A DNA stretch of 64,000 nucleotides, from the NCBI GenBank assembly GCA_964036195.1, contig OZ038450.1, forward strand, positions 7,938,701-8,002,700, in the 5' to 3' direction. Below, piece by piece: positions 22,593-34,700 of this stretch. Source of the DNA: Sphaerolaimus hirsutus. Taxonomy: Eukaryota > Nematoda > Chromadorea > Monhysterida > Sphaerolaimidae. Below the pieces are notes generated by a model. The model was not told where the DNA came from. It made no database searches and worked only from the letters and a program-made list of their open reading frames with translations. Position 1 is the stretch's first letter, and each line of letters opens with the position of its first letter. A program made the translations under genes and the position numbers.

Positions 22593-22958
22593 AGTCGTGA
22601 TAGCATACCGTAACATTTTTTTGCGACAGTACAATGCGAACATGTTTACGAAACGGTTACTTCATTTTCATCCAATTTTCAAGGATATGAAACCGTAAGA
22701 TTCAATGGAGTAATATCAAAGGAATTTTATTGGGAGTATGACGAGCACGAAATATTTATGATATCAAAGACACAAAATTATATGGGCGCTATTTACCAAG
22801 CGCAAATTTTTAGCCATATTACAAATCTTATTTGCTTTCAAATGGTGAAGTAAAGACAGAATAGTGAGTGCAAACAATGACCGAAACTCTCGACATTCTA
22901 TCGAACTGTAAAAATTTACACGGCGACTACTGAAGAAATATGACACAACACCAATGTC

Positions 22959-23432
22959 CAGGGGTCTCGAATGGGGGGGGGGGGTGGAAGGGGGGTTTCC
23001 CCCCAAAACCGCCCAGCTATCTATCTATCCCGGAGGCAAAATTTTGGGCTACTACCCCCTAAACCCCCCCCCCCCAAATCGCCCAGCTATCTACCTATCT
23101 GGAGCGATATTTGCGAAACTAAACCCAAATTTTCGCTCAAAATCGCTATTTTTCATACCTTTTAAAGATTTTCACTCAAGTGATGGTTCTGGTTCCTATT
23201 TGCCTATTTTCAGCTATATTTAGTATTATATGCTCTTGTATACCCATTTTGAGCCATTTTACACCTACTTTTAGCGATTTTTCTCCCTTTTCTTCCTTCT
23301 ATACCCGGAAACTGCCTATATATCGAACCACCACAACCCCCCCCCAGAAAATTTTTCAGCTATCTATCCCTCCAGAGGAGCGATTTGCTATCTATCCAAC
23401 TACTCGTAGGGTCAAAATTCAAGATACCCCTG
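22959..23432. mobile_element. CAGGGGT hAT-like MITE (CTATCTATCC family), copy 1
   Basis: Ends CAGGGGTCTCG and GATACCCCTG; exact 8-bp duplication CCAATGTC at 22951-22958 and 23433-23440. Contains C/G homopolymers and CAGCTATCTATCTATCC tetranucleotide blocks. Confidence 0.88.
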
Positions 23433-23440
23433 CCAATGTC

Positions 23441-24250
23441 TAACTGAGTTATTGCAATATGAACACAGGATTATGAATGAACCGCTTTTTAAACACCAGT
23501 GCACCAGAAAAAGCAAAACACCAGATAAAAAAATAAATAGGTAGAGTAATTGCACAAGGAAACACGGAGTAACCTGACTGTAGATTCTAGGAATTTTTGG
23601 GACTAAAGCTAAGGGCGTCACATGAGGTGTAAAGACATATCGATCTGGTAAAAATTTGTGAAGTAATTTAACTGCCTATGCAGAGAAAAAACCTACAAAA
23701 CAAACGCTTGAGTAAATAAAAACACAAACAATATTTATTGCATTTTATTGTTTCTGTCTATTATAAGTAACATTCTGACAAGATGCATAGCTTTCAAAAA
23801 AAAGAAGGAAAAAAAGTGACGGCAAGACACAATAATTTATCATCTTGCTATTAAGTCATTCATGGAGGAATGAATAAACGAAAGTGTCAGTGATTATAGG
23901 AAATTAATTCAGTAAAATCACAAACGGTTTTTATGCATGCACTTCAACAGCATGTCAAGTGCGGTATGGTCCTAGTTTAGAGTCATTTAGACAAACCACC
24001 GACTAAAAAACACAATGATTAACCTGCTGACAATTTATCTACGGAATGCAAGCTTTGTCTATGGAAAAATATTTACATGGCCAAAAAAAAAATTCAGTAA
24101 CGGCGAATGAAGCTAACACTACCTGCAGGGGACGCACAAATTAGTGTGCAGTTGCATCGACACACGTGGCCCCGTCCACCGCGCCTGCCTAAAGGTTTCT
24201 AAAGCGCGCGCGTCTCAGCCCCAGTTTCATCACAGATTTACACATTTGAT
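23441..24250. other. Gene-free AT-rich stretch
   Basis: Downstream of the LMBR1-family gene. No gene, RNA or clear repeat recognised. Confidence 0.45.
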
Positions 24251-24259
24251 TTTTCATAA

Positions 24260-24676
24260 GACCCCGTTTACACGGATTTTTTGTGACGACTCGACAAAAA
24301 TAAAACGTTCAATAAGTTCAGTAAAAATGTTCCATATTTATGAGAAAAAGTGGTCAATTATACATCTTACCTAGGAGAATATGCCTGTCAAATTGCACAA
24401 TCGTGCTTGTAGCTCATGAGTTTAAAGTCGTTTGAAAACTTTTGCAGTTGTCGGACAGTTGTCGGACTGTCTGCGACAGTCAGCGACAATAGCAAACTTT
24501 TTTCGAACGTTATAAATCTTGAGCTACAAGCACGAGTCTGCAATTTGGCCTGCATATTCGCTTAGGTAGAAGGTATACTTGACCACTTTTTCTAATGAAT
24601 ATGGAACATTTTTACTCAACTGATTGAACATTTTATTGTTGTCTCGTCGTCACAAAAAATCCGTGTAAACGGGGTC
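24260..24676. mobile_element. Foldback element with ACCCCGTTTACACGG ends
   Basis: GACCCCGTTTACACGGATTT at the left is matched by its complement at the right; arms of about 200 bp with moderate divergence. Confidence 0.8.
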
Positions 24677-24833
24677 TAAACAAAATAGAGCGAGTGCAAG
24701 CCTGACCAAAAACGCGTATTTCGAGGCACGTCGCTAGTGTGCAAATAAAAGTTGTACGCGCGTCGATAGCGGAGTGGACTGACGCACATCGAAACATGCC
24801 CGTCCCCTGTAAACACATAAATAACCTTTCACA

Positions 24834-27800
24834 CTACGCAACCTTTTTCCGCTGCTCCACCATTCCATTGTGTGCATCACCGGCGCCATTCATCTGCAGC
24901 AGATCGGGGGTGCTGCGGCGCACATTATTCACCCTGTCTTCAGCGGCAGAGTCGGAGGGGGTGCCGGCGGCGACACTTGCGTTTTTGGTGGAGTTATCTT
25001 CGCAGCTGCTGGTGGACCTGTGCCGGCGACGCAGCCGCGCGCCCGCCTCGTTGAAACTGGTAGGGTGAGGGGATTGGAGTTAAATAAGTTCTCCACGACA
25101 CGAAGTTTTGGGGAAAATGAGAATAAAATCTAGAGTATTGTCTATGCTTAACTAGGGTTCAAACAGGATCCCGATCCCGAATCCCCAACCCCGAAAAACT
25201 TCTCCAATCGGGATGCCGGTACCGGAAAATTTCGTGCAAAAGATAAAAATGGAAAAGTGAATTTTGCACTGAAAACTGTGAAGGGGAATATCCAGCGTGC
25301 TGCTCATGCCACTTCTCTAGCTTTCAAGTATGTTTTTAGACTTTTTCTTAAAAAAAGTAGAGAAAAACTTCTACACCAGAACTTTGGCCGAAATCCCGAT
25401 CCCCAAAATTCAAAATACCAATCCCGATCCCAAAAAGTCAATCCCTATGCTCAAATTCAGATTTCCAAACCCACCGTTGTCTGAGTGCCTTGGTCAAATT
25501 GCTGGTGACGTGTTTTGCGAGGCACAGCGCAGTGGCGGCGGCGAAGGCCACGTTGTACGACAGCACTAGATACAGGTTGCCGAGCCAGTCGATCTTGCCG
25601 TAGGCACCCAGGAGGTCGAATGACGAAAAGCCTGCGCAAAATCAGGTTCGTATATCACACAGGTTGAAATTATATTTACATTGACCTAATACTTAATCGG
25701 ACATTGTTATCCTCAAAAGCTTATATAGAGTATCGATGTCAAAAATTAATTCAAATCAAAGAAGTAGCAGCCGGATCGGATAGCCATTTCGTCAGTACAA
25801 AGTCTATTTACGGTATTTGCTCGAATAATTCCCCTGGGGAATTATGTTTTCATCAGACATTTTTGAGGGGGGGAATATCTATATGAGGGGAGGAATAAGT
25901 ATCTCTCGAAATTTTCAAGCATGTTTCTATAAAATCATTCCACGAAATATGCTTTATCAACACAATACCGTGCCATTTTTGTTCAAATTGGACACAACAA
26001 ATGGATCATATCCCGTTCGGGAGAATTATTCAAGGGTGAATTATTTTTCCTAACCCGTCAAACAGGTGTGAATTTTTCAAGGGCGGGATTATTCAACGGG
26101 GGATTATTCAAGCATACACGATACATAAATACCTAAAATTACAACCTCCTTATATTCAAATATCGCTCCAACCTTAAACCCCAGTTGAATCTTCCAAAAC
26201 AAACCAAGCGTATTGGTGAGCACGGGCAGTGCCGAGCTAAGTATCAGCACTGCTGAGCAGTTGCCCAGCACCTTGGTCATGCTCGTGTGGCGCCGGCGCG
26301 GCCGCAAGCGGCGTAATATCGGCACAGAGTACAGGCCGACTAGTGAAGCGGACATTACGTAGCTGTAAAGTGATTGCCGAGTTACCAGATTACCATTACC
26401 GCCGGAAGGGGGTTGGGGGTAACCCCCACAAACCGCCCAGCTATCTATCCTTCCCGGAGGCCGCTCAGCTTTTTATCTATCTATCCCTGACATCAAGGAC
26501 GTAGCCAGGGGGGGCGGGGGGGCGGCCGCCCCCCCCCCCCTTCCCGGGCCGGGCCAAAAAATGTGCCAAAAATGGCACTTCCAGAAGACGCTTTTATCAC
26601 AGTTTTAAAAAATTTTGCGCGCAAGCGCGCATTTTACCGTCACCCGACATATATTTTCATTTGACCAGTATCCGCAGCCTCAAAGCCAGTAAAAACCCCC
26701 TAAATTCCGTCCTAGTCGCTGTATATGCCTGTAAGATACAGACGTATACAGCTGTTTTGGCGCCAATGCCAGCGCCAGCGGCGCCATGGCGTCACGCCTA
26801 CGAATTGCGCCAGCGCCATGGCGCTATTCCCGTACTGCAGAGGCAAAATTTTAGGGGGGGGGGCGCCGCCCCCCCCGTTCGCCGGGCTCCGTGTACAATC
26901 CGCCCCCCCCCCGCTCAAAAATCCTGGCTACGTCCCTGCCTGACATCTATCTACTATCCCCTGAAGAGCCCTCCCAAAAACCTCAATGGGTCAGGTTGCT
27001 ATCTGTAGAGATTTCTTTCAGAACTTTTCACTCAAAATTGCCAATTAGGTAACTTTTTTAGATTTTCACTTTCAAAATAACTAGTTCATGTGTTTTATTG
27101 CTTATTTTAGCAACTTTTGTACAGTTGCTGTTACGCATATTTTCAGGCATTTTTCACATACTTTTAACGATCTTTCTCCCTTTTTACACCTTGAAAAAGC
27201 CAATAGATTGACCCCCCCTCCATAAAAAATTTTCAGCTATCTATCCAACGTCCAGAAGGGTCAGAACTCAAGGTACCCCTGCACATAGGAAAAACGTGCA
27301 ACGATAACTGACAAAATGACGGCGATCTCCATTAGAGCCCCGGCTGAGCCGAACAGAGAAAGGGACGCGTTGCCAAAGTTGCTGTTGTCTCTGCCCACCG
27401 CGTTCGGCAACGCCTTCAGCCCCACCAGCAATTGCAACACGTTGCACACCACCATCAGCAGTGATACCGCCTTTGAGATCAATTTTTGAGCATTTTAACA
27501 AACTCCACATTTTTGGACGCCCCACACACACTAGTTGACGGCCTAAATTTCGTACATCAGCTACAGAGACATTCGAGCGAAAATGTTCTAAAAAATGCGA
27601 CTGCAATAAATGTTAAAAACAGATTTTTCAAATTTCAAATGTTAGGCCGTAAACTAGTGCGTGTCCACAGGCTCAATGGCCCCACACACGCTAGTTGACA
27701 TCGACACCAAATGTCAACTGGTTCCCATCCCAATACAAAGCTCGCTGATGAGCCGACGAACGGCGTTCAAATACAAACTTTGAACTGGGCTGGGAACCAG

Positions 27801-30800
27801 TTGACATTTGGTGTCGATGTCAACTAGCGCGTGGGGGGGCAATGAGTTAGACCTGTTCAAAACCCCAACAGTCCCACTCACAGTCAACGCGAGCAAAAAC
27901 ACCATGACAACTGGATATTTCAAGTTGTGCAGCCACAGCAATTTAGTCCGCTGTCTCTCCAGCGCGATGCGCAGCCGGGTCAACTCGGCCAGCCTATCCG
28001 ACGCGCTCTTCTGCTTGTCGCCCGATAGCAAGTTGCTGTTGGCATCGTTTTTCGCCCCATTCAGAGAATAAGCGAGCTGAGGGCAGTCCCAGACCGTGTA
28101 AAGTGTACAGTAAAGTGTCAAATGTCATGTAAAATGTCAACCAAAACAAGAACGAAATTTTTTTTACTGAACTTTGCATGGCAATTTACACTTTAGTTTA
28201 CATTTGACATGACAAATCACTTTTTGCATGACATTTGACTCATTACTTTACACTTTACAGGGTTTGGGATTGGCACCAGGGGATAGCGGCGGAACTGCAG
28301 TGCACTGCCGCCGTGGCGGTTGTGCACGCAGTGTGCTGCGGGCTCTGTGGTTGAAAGAGGCAGAATTTGGTGGTAGGCTGCGCATGTGCTGGGCGCTTCG
28401 GCGCGCCGCTGCAGCGTCGATTCTTCGATCCGGGTTTTCAAGAGGTCCAATTCGAGCTCGTTGCGCCACTGCAAAGTTTCGGCGCGACTGCAAATTTTTA
28501 CACAAAATTTCAAAATAAAGATTTCGACTAACCCGTGGTTTGACCACGTAACCTCCGACGACGACAAAAATGCGCGCGAAGCCAATTGGTGTGCACGCTG
28601 CGTGGGATGCTTGTATCAGCACGAATGCTCCAATGTAAAACAAGCAGATTCAAAAACAAAAAAACTCACTTAGCAGCATGAAAACACCGAACAGTGACAC
28701 ACAGGAGTAAATGAACGGTAGTTGATAGTTCCAAATTCCTGTATAAATTGAAATTTGAAATGAAATTGCATCATGTAATTTTCAAATATATTTTTGAATG
28801 ATCAAAGGAATGAAATAAGAACGGGTTTTCAAACTAAGTTTTTACAGAAAATTTTACGAGGATTCTACAATGGTTTCCAAAAATTGTGTCTTGTGGGGTT
28901 CACATTAACAGTAAATAAATAAAATTCCCGTTAAGTAAAGTAATACATAAAGTAAACGATGCCTGACGTTTTTTAATTTAATTTTAAACAACAACTAATT
29001 AAAAATATATAAATTATAATTTTTGTGGGTGTTTTGTGATGAATTGCTTGAGATATGCGACTTCCCTTGAGATGAAAATTACCCTAGTTCGAGTGAGCAC
29101 CAAGAAACGGTCTGGCTGGTCAAAGAGGGTAGCGATAAAACGCTGACTAACGTTTGGCGGCTGTTTCATAGGGTCTGATGCCTGGATCCAACCAAATAGC
29201 CACCAGATGGGCCAAACAAAAGAAAACCGCCAGTGACAAGGCGGAAACAGAGAGCGCTTCGTAAACTCGAGGCAGAACTCCCTGAATATATTTACATAAA
29301 CATGTATGCACAAGCAAGAATAAAATGTGTATAAGCGAAAATATAATGTAAAAAACAGTAAATATGTAACCTTTTTCAAACCGCTAAAACCCTGGGACTC
29401 GATGAAGAAATAAGCGAATGGCAGCAGAAAGAACAGGCACAAATTGCTCAGCATGAATACATGGTTCCACAAACCTGAGTAATGAGTTTATGGTCAAACT
29501 GACTGTCAATAAACACCTCATTTCCTTATAAGTTACATACTTTGTATCAGTGAACTGGTCAGCCATTTGATGTACCAGCTGTTGGGGTAGTGCAAATGCA
29601 ATTCGTTTCCCACGATAGAAAACGGCAGCAACAGCACCGCGCCCAGCGACACCGCCAAAGAGAATGTCGATATCCATACTCTGCAGAGTGGTGGAATGTT
29701 GGAAAGATTTTAAGGGTAAGGTTTTGAAATGCCGTCTTTGGCATGGCACAGCATCGTGCACTGCAGGGGTATCTTGAATTTTGACCCTCCGAGTGGTTGG
29801 ATAGATAGCTGAGCAGCCTTCGGGATAGATAGATAGCTGGAAAAAATTGGGGGGAGGTTGGGGGGGTTGCGGTGGTTCGATATATAGGCTATTTCAGGGT
29901 GTAGAAGGAAAAAAATGGAGAAAAATCGCTAAAAGTAGGTGTAAATTAGCTCAAAATGGGTATACAAGAGCATATAGTACTAAAAAGAGCTGAAAATAGG
30001 TAAATATGAATAAAAACTACTATTTTGGAGGTGAACATCTATGAAAAGGTATGAAAAATAGCGATTTTGAGCGAAAATTGGGGTATAGTTTCTCAAAAAT
30101 CGCTCCAGATAGGTAGATAGCTGAGCGATTTGGGGGGGGGGGTTCAGGGGTAGTAGCCCAAAATTTTGCCTCTGCGATAGATAGATAGCTGAGCGGCCTC
30201 CGGGATAGATAGATGGGCGGTTTGGGGGGGGGGGGTAACCCATCCCCCATTCGAGACCCCTGGTGCACTGCAATTATATACATATATATCGGCCGCGAAG
30301 GCGTTTTTTCTTAAAGGCAAGCACGTAAAATGGCGGAAGTTGTAATAGTGCGGCCGCTTTAGCAAAAAACAACAGGCTAGGTTCTAGGGTTCAAACGATA
30401 TATCGTATTGAATATCGGATATCGACCATTTTTTCATATCGAATATCGATATCGAAAATTTTGAAAAAATGTCGAATATCGATATCGAAAATTTTGAAAA
30501 AATATCGAATATCGACCATTTTTTCTATATATCGAACATGTATTATGTCCCCAAATGTACTTTTCATTCTCATTTTGAGATGTTTATGGTTGATCTGATG
30601 TGCTTATAGTATTGTATTTGATGAGTAAAAGTACAGTATTTATAATGTCATTTTTTGGAGTGCTAAATTTGAAGCCAGAAAACGCTGATATGCTTTTTTT
30701 GCAACATGCCCTTAAGCAATTAGGTTATAAGGATGAACTGTAATATCTACCAATGGTTATTTGTCTGATACACTTTGATTCATCATGTTTTTCTTCTATT

Positions 30801-31475
30801 TTCTACCATTGAGTGATGTAAAGCTTGTTAAAATCACTTGTACCATTCAAATTTCAGTAAAGAGATGATTAAACATGTGTGCAACCACATGAAAATACAA
30901 TATGCCACTTGAAATATGCCTTGCTATACCAAAAGCATATCGCAATATCGAATATCGAAAATATCGAAATATCGAATATCGACCATTTTTCAATATCGAA
31001 TATCGATATCGAGGTTCCATATCGTATCTATATTGAATATCGAGTTTCAGAAAAAAATATCGAATATCGATATCGAAAATTTTGAAAAAACATCGAATAT
31101 CGATATCGAAAAGTCATATCGTTTGAACCCTACTAGGTTCACCAAAATACAAAAACTCGACACAAAAACCAACGATATTCTATACACCAAATAGTCCTCC
31201 TCATCGCCAGCGTAGAGGTCATCCTTGTCTGTTCTTGTCTTGAACGTTCGGATAACCACAAACGACACGCCGTAGAGACCAAGGAATATCAGCAGACAAA
31301 TCTGAGAAAACAAAGTGGAAAAAAACTGTTGAAAGGTAAAAAATTAGTGAAAATATTCATGATGGGAAAAGCACCAGTAGTCAAAAAATGTATCAAAAGT
31401 ACTCACAATGTACTCGCGCACAGCGCTGTGGAAAGCCGCCTCTAATTCGCTGGTTTCATCATCAAGAACGTCCAT
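24834..31475 (-). CDS. LMBR1/LIMR-family multi-pass membrane protein, thirteen exons
   Basis: Homologue of vertebrate LMBR1/LMBR1L and fly lilipod. Exons 31475-31407, 31301-31174, 29680-29541, 29474-29371, 29281-29152, 28738-28670, 28597-28533, 28468-28277, 28076-27882, 27470-27313, 26362-26205, 25631-25475, 25056-24834; all phases agree, 595 residues (human about 490). Conserved blocks: AVREYI, DKDDLYAGDEED, LAVSLGAVLLLPFS, FAYFFIESQGFSG, YSCVSLFGVFMLL, CTPIGFARI, VLSSALPV-like VLILSSALPVLTNTLG, FDLLGAYGKIDWLGNLYLV. The extra length is in the cytoplasmic loop after ESTLQRR and a polar tail. Intron 8 is a 200-bp introner; introns 2, 9, 10 and 11 hold other MITEs. It starts 288 bp from BUD23, divergently. 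Confidence 0.93.
25153..25448 (-). mobile_element. GGGATC-armed element, copy 3 (LMBR1-family intron 12)
   Basis: TAGGGTTCAAACAGGATCCC left, decayed TCAATCCCTA right; flanks TGCTTAAC and TGCTCAAA. The middle is the complement of the Rheb intron 3 copy. It ends only 27 bp from a coding exon. Confidence 0.75.
25809..26121. mobile_element. TACCGTA-type MITE (LMBR1-family intron 11)
   Basis: TACGGTATTTGCTCGAATAA left and a decayed complement right, with G-rich and C-rich arms. Confidence 0.65.
26400..27280. mobile_element. CAGGGGT-family MITE interrupted by a family B MITE
   Basis: ACCGCCCAGCTATCTATCC on the left and TCAAGGTACCCCTG on the right match the CTATCTATCC family. The copy is split at 26493/26939 and its left terminus is missing. 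Confidence 0.7.
26494..26938 (+). mobile_element. hAT-like MITE family B, copy 3
   Basis: CAAGGACGTAGCCAGG...CCTGGCTACGTCCCTG with exact 8-bp duplication CCTGACAT (26486-26493 and 26939-26946). GCGCGCAAGCGCGC at 26617-26630. Confidence 0.9.
27678..27838. mobile_element. CACACACGCTAGTTGACATC palindromic element, copy 2
   Basis: Near-perfect palindrome in LMBR1-family intron 9, closely matching 7289-7447; CAATG on both flanks. Confidence 0.8.
28077..28276 (-). mobile_element. Introner: intron 8 of the LMBR1-family gene
   Basis: The 200-bp intron has donor CTG^GTGCCAATCCCAAACC and acceptor GGGACTGCCCTCAG^C, with an interior of TGTAAAGTGTCAAATGTC and complements. Flanking codons are in phase (RRYPL^LAYSL). 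Confidence 0.92.
29764..30262. mobile_element. CAGGGGT hAT-like MITE (CTATCTATCC family), copy 2
   Basis: CAGGGGTATCTTG...GAGACCCCTG with exact duplication GTGCACTG on both sides; LMBR1-family intron 2. Confidence 0.88.
30386..31131 (+). mobile_element. ATATCG-armed element (LMBR1-family intron 2)
   Basis: TAGGGTTCAAACGATAT left and ATATCGTTTGAACCCTA right; both arms consist of AATATCGATATCGA words; exact 8-bp duplication CTAGGTTC. Confidence 0.9.
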
Positions 31476-31669
31476 CACAGTGCCTTCTGTACAAAGGTGG
31501 CATTTTCTTTTTTGCAAAATTTCCGGTACATGGTTTGCGCGAAATAGCTTGGCTTCTCTAAAACGGGGTGAATAGTGTGAGCAGAATTTTACAAACCGTT
31601 ATATGGACTGACAGCCCCGAAGCATACATATTAACAGGATATTTAACCGTTCAACGCTTTAAACTAAGA

Positions 31670-31677
31670 TGACGTCA
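31670..31677. promoter_or_regulatory. Palindromic CRE in the LMBR1-family/BUD23 divergent promoter
   Basis: TGACGTCA, the full cAMP-response/bZIP site, lies in the 288 bp between the two divergent start codons. No TATA box is evident, in keeping with a short bidirectional housekeeping promoter. Function is inferred from sequence only. Confidence 0.5.
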
Positions 31678-31763
31678 CCACGCTTCTACCGTAGTCACAG
31701 TCAGTGGTTGGTGTCACTCGTGCGGAACTCGTCACTTTGGCGGAAATAGTCCGGCGTGCCGTT

Positions 31764-34700
31764 ATGGCCAGCACTTCCCGACCGGAGCATTCTGGGCCGC
31801 CGGAACTTGTGAGTTGACATTCATGCGTTTTGATTTTAAACAGTTTCAACGTGCAATTAACGTTTGTTGTAAACTTCCTTTCAGTTTTACAACGAATCAG
31901 AAGCTGTGAAATACACGGCCAATTCGCACATTATCAAGGTGCAAGCTGAGTTGACTGAACGCGCGTTAGAGTTGCTTGTGTTGCCAGACGATACCCCGTG
32001 CTTTTTATTGGACATTGGGTAAGTGGCGTGGTGTTAATGAGTTTGCTATTTTTTTGGAACGCTGCCAACATAGTTTTGCATGGTTTACAAATTATGTATT
32101 TAGCGCAGACGCATATTGGACATTTTTAACACATTTCGTATTTCACAATAATTATGAAATACGAAATGTGTTATGGGCGACCAATATGCGTCTGCGCTGT
32201 CGCGACAATTAGTGTCAAAATTCACACAATCCGCGAATCACTGTCAACTGCGTGTGTAAAATGTTTCTAGGAAAAATAGATCTAGTGTTGGAGCATTTCT
32301 ACTAAACAAACAAAGAACAAGCGAAGTAGTGAGTCAAGAGACGTATTAAATGTCGCGTCGCAGATGCGGGTCGGGCCTGTCGGGCGAGGTTCTGTCCGAC
32401 AGCGGGCACCAATGGATCGGTTTGGACATATCCGCGCACATGCTGGCCGTGGCCGCCGACCGCGACGACGATTGCAGCGGCGACAATCTGCTGCTGCACG
32501 ACATGGGGCTGGTACCAGTCCCAGACCCTGCAAAGTGCCTTGTAAAATGTCAAATGTCATACAAAGTGTTAAAAGTAATGTAAAATCCCCTGCAAAATGG
32601 CAACCGAGTTACCATTTTGCAGGGCATTTTACATGACTTTTGACATTTTGCATGACATTTGACATTTTACAGGGCATTTTACAGGTTCTGGGACTGCCCC
32701 CTGGGCTTGCCGTTCAGGCCGGGCTGTTTTGATGGATCCATCAGCATATCGGCGTTGCAATGGCTCTGCCATGCAAACACCAATGAGCAGATGCCCAAAA
32801 AGAGACTTTATAGGTTCTTTAGCTCGCTGTATGCTGCGCTGGTGAGTTGCAGGTGCCACGATACTGTATTGGACTTTCGTGTATTTTTCGGCCATTACTT
32901 TGATGTTTTTGGCTACTTAAAATTTGTAGTGTGAGGGGTTGATAGATGGCGGATATTTGATAAAAGGGATGCAATCCAATTTTTTCACTCATTTTTCATT
33001 AATAGGTGAAGTTTAGTATCAAACTTGCGTTTTTAAATGGTTTAAAATACTAGGGCCAATTTTGTACATTTTACTCTCACTGTCACTATACAACTTTAGG
33101 ACCATTTGGAAAAATGTGAACTTAGCAAATCAAGCAGTAAAACTTATTTATCACCCCAATCTGATATATCGTCCGAACCCTGATTTACTTTCTACAATAA
33201 TATTATTTTTCTACATTTTTACGCTGTGGCTACTGTGATACTGATTTTCCATCTCTACAGAGTCGTGGCAGTCGTGCAGTTTTTCAGTTCTATCCCGAAA
33301 ATAACGCTCAGGTTTGGCGACTTGTTGTTTTTGTATTTTAATATTGTTTCCATCACATCCATAAATCCATTATCCAAAATACGAGTTCCATAATTCAAGC
33401 AATGACTGACCCACAAGGAAGGGGGGATGTTTCAAGGGGAGTGTCCAAGGGGGGCTTATTCAAGAATCTACTGTAAATATGTATAATCTGCAAGTTGGTT
33501 TATTGGTGGAGTCGTGCAGGTGCAGCTGATAACCGAACAAGCTACGCGGGCTGGTTTCACAGGCGGGCTGGTCGTCGACTATCCCAACAGCACACGCGCC
33601 AAGAAGTTTGTCTCACCGGGACATTTGTATTTACCTGGATATTTTTTGAATGTTATGATTTTTGGTTTGCACGGGGGAGCATAATTGGCTCATGCTTAAT
33701 TATTGAAGCAAAGTAATGTCATCAACCACCATATACCACATTTTATATCAACCGTCATATATATTTAAGTAGAAATATTTTGAATGAAAACAAACATGCA
33801 TTGCAATTTGCCATACGCCATCCCAAATAGTTATAAATACCACGAATCCTCGAATAAGACCCTCCCTCAAATAACTCCCCCCGTTTACAAGTCGATGAAA
33901 ACTTTCCCCTCTGGATGAAAAGGATACGATACAAAAACACAATATTAGCCACAATATTACAACAATATTAGCCTACCACAGCGACAGCAGAGACATGATG
34001 TGTATGCAGTGTATACACATCTTTTCGTTGTTGGACAGCTAAATACCTGAATTACATTAGTTGACAGACTGCATCCATACATTAAATAAAGTCTGTTTTC
34101 TGAGGAAATAATAAGTCCCCCCTCGAATAACTCCCCCTTGAATAACTCCCCCCCTAAAATATCTGACGAAAAAATAACTCCCCTGGGGTCTTATTCGAGG
34201 ATTTAGGGTATCTGCGAAACTATATGGTGCATTTCCTGATTTAACACCAAACCTTGAGGCATCATTTTTCTCTCATTTATCCGGGTTATTTTCAAATCAA
34301 ATCTACCTACTTCTGTATGTAAACACCTTCCCGGTCACGTCCGGCACCCATTTTTTGATTTTACTTCTCACATCCTATACCCAGTTCTAGGGTGCCGCAG
34401 AGGCTGAAACTTGGGGGAGATATTGGCGCAACCCCCCTCTACCTCGCATGAATTAGGGGGGTCGCCGCGACCCCCCTAATTCATGCGAGGTAGAGGGTGG
34501 TTGCGCCAATATCTCCCCCAAGTTTCAGCTTCTGGCGCGCCCTAGAACTGGAGATAGGGTGTCACTCGTACGGTCGAAAATAGGTTGCCGGACGTGACCG
34601 GGAAGGTGTTTATTACCTCGCAATTATTGTAAGTAGGGATGGAAAAAAGCGCTTTTTTTTAACGACCCCGCTTTTTTTTTTTAAAAGCGCTTTTTTTTAA

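Noticed and set aside
33610..33687. Continuation of BUD23 exon 6 to the stop after LHGGA
   Set aside because: Would remove the conserved [13 protein letters not shown] tail, which is present intact in the 35.5-kb exon; an internal donor at 33627 restores frame.
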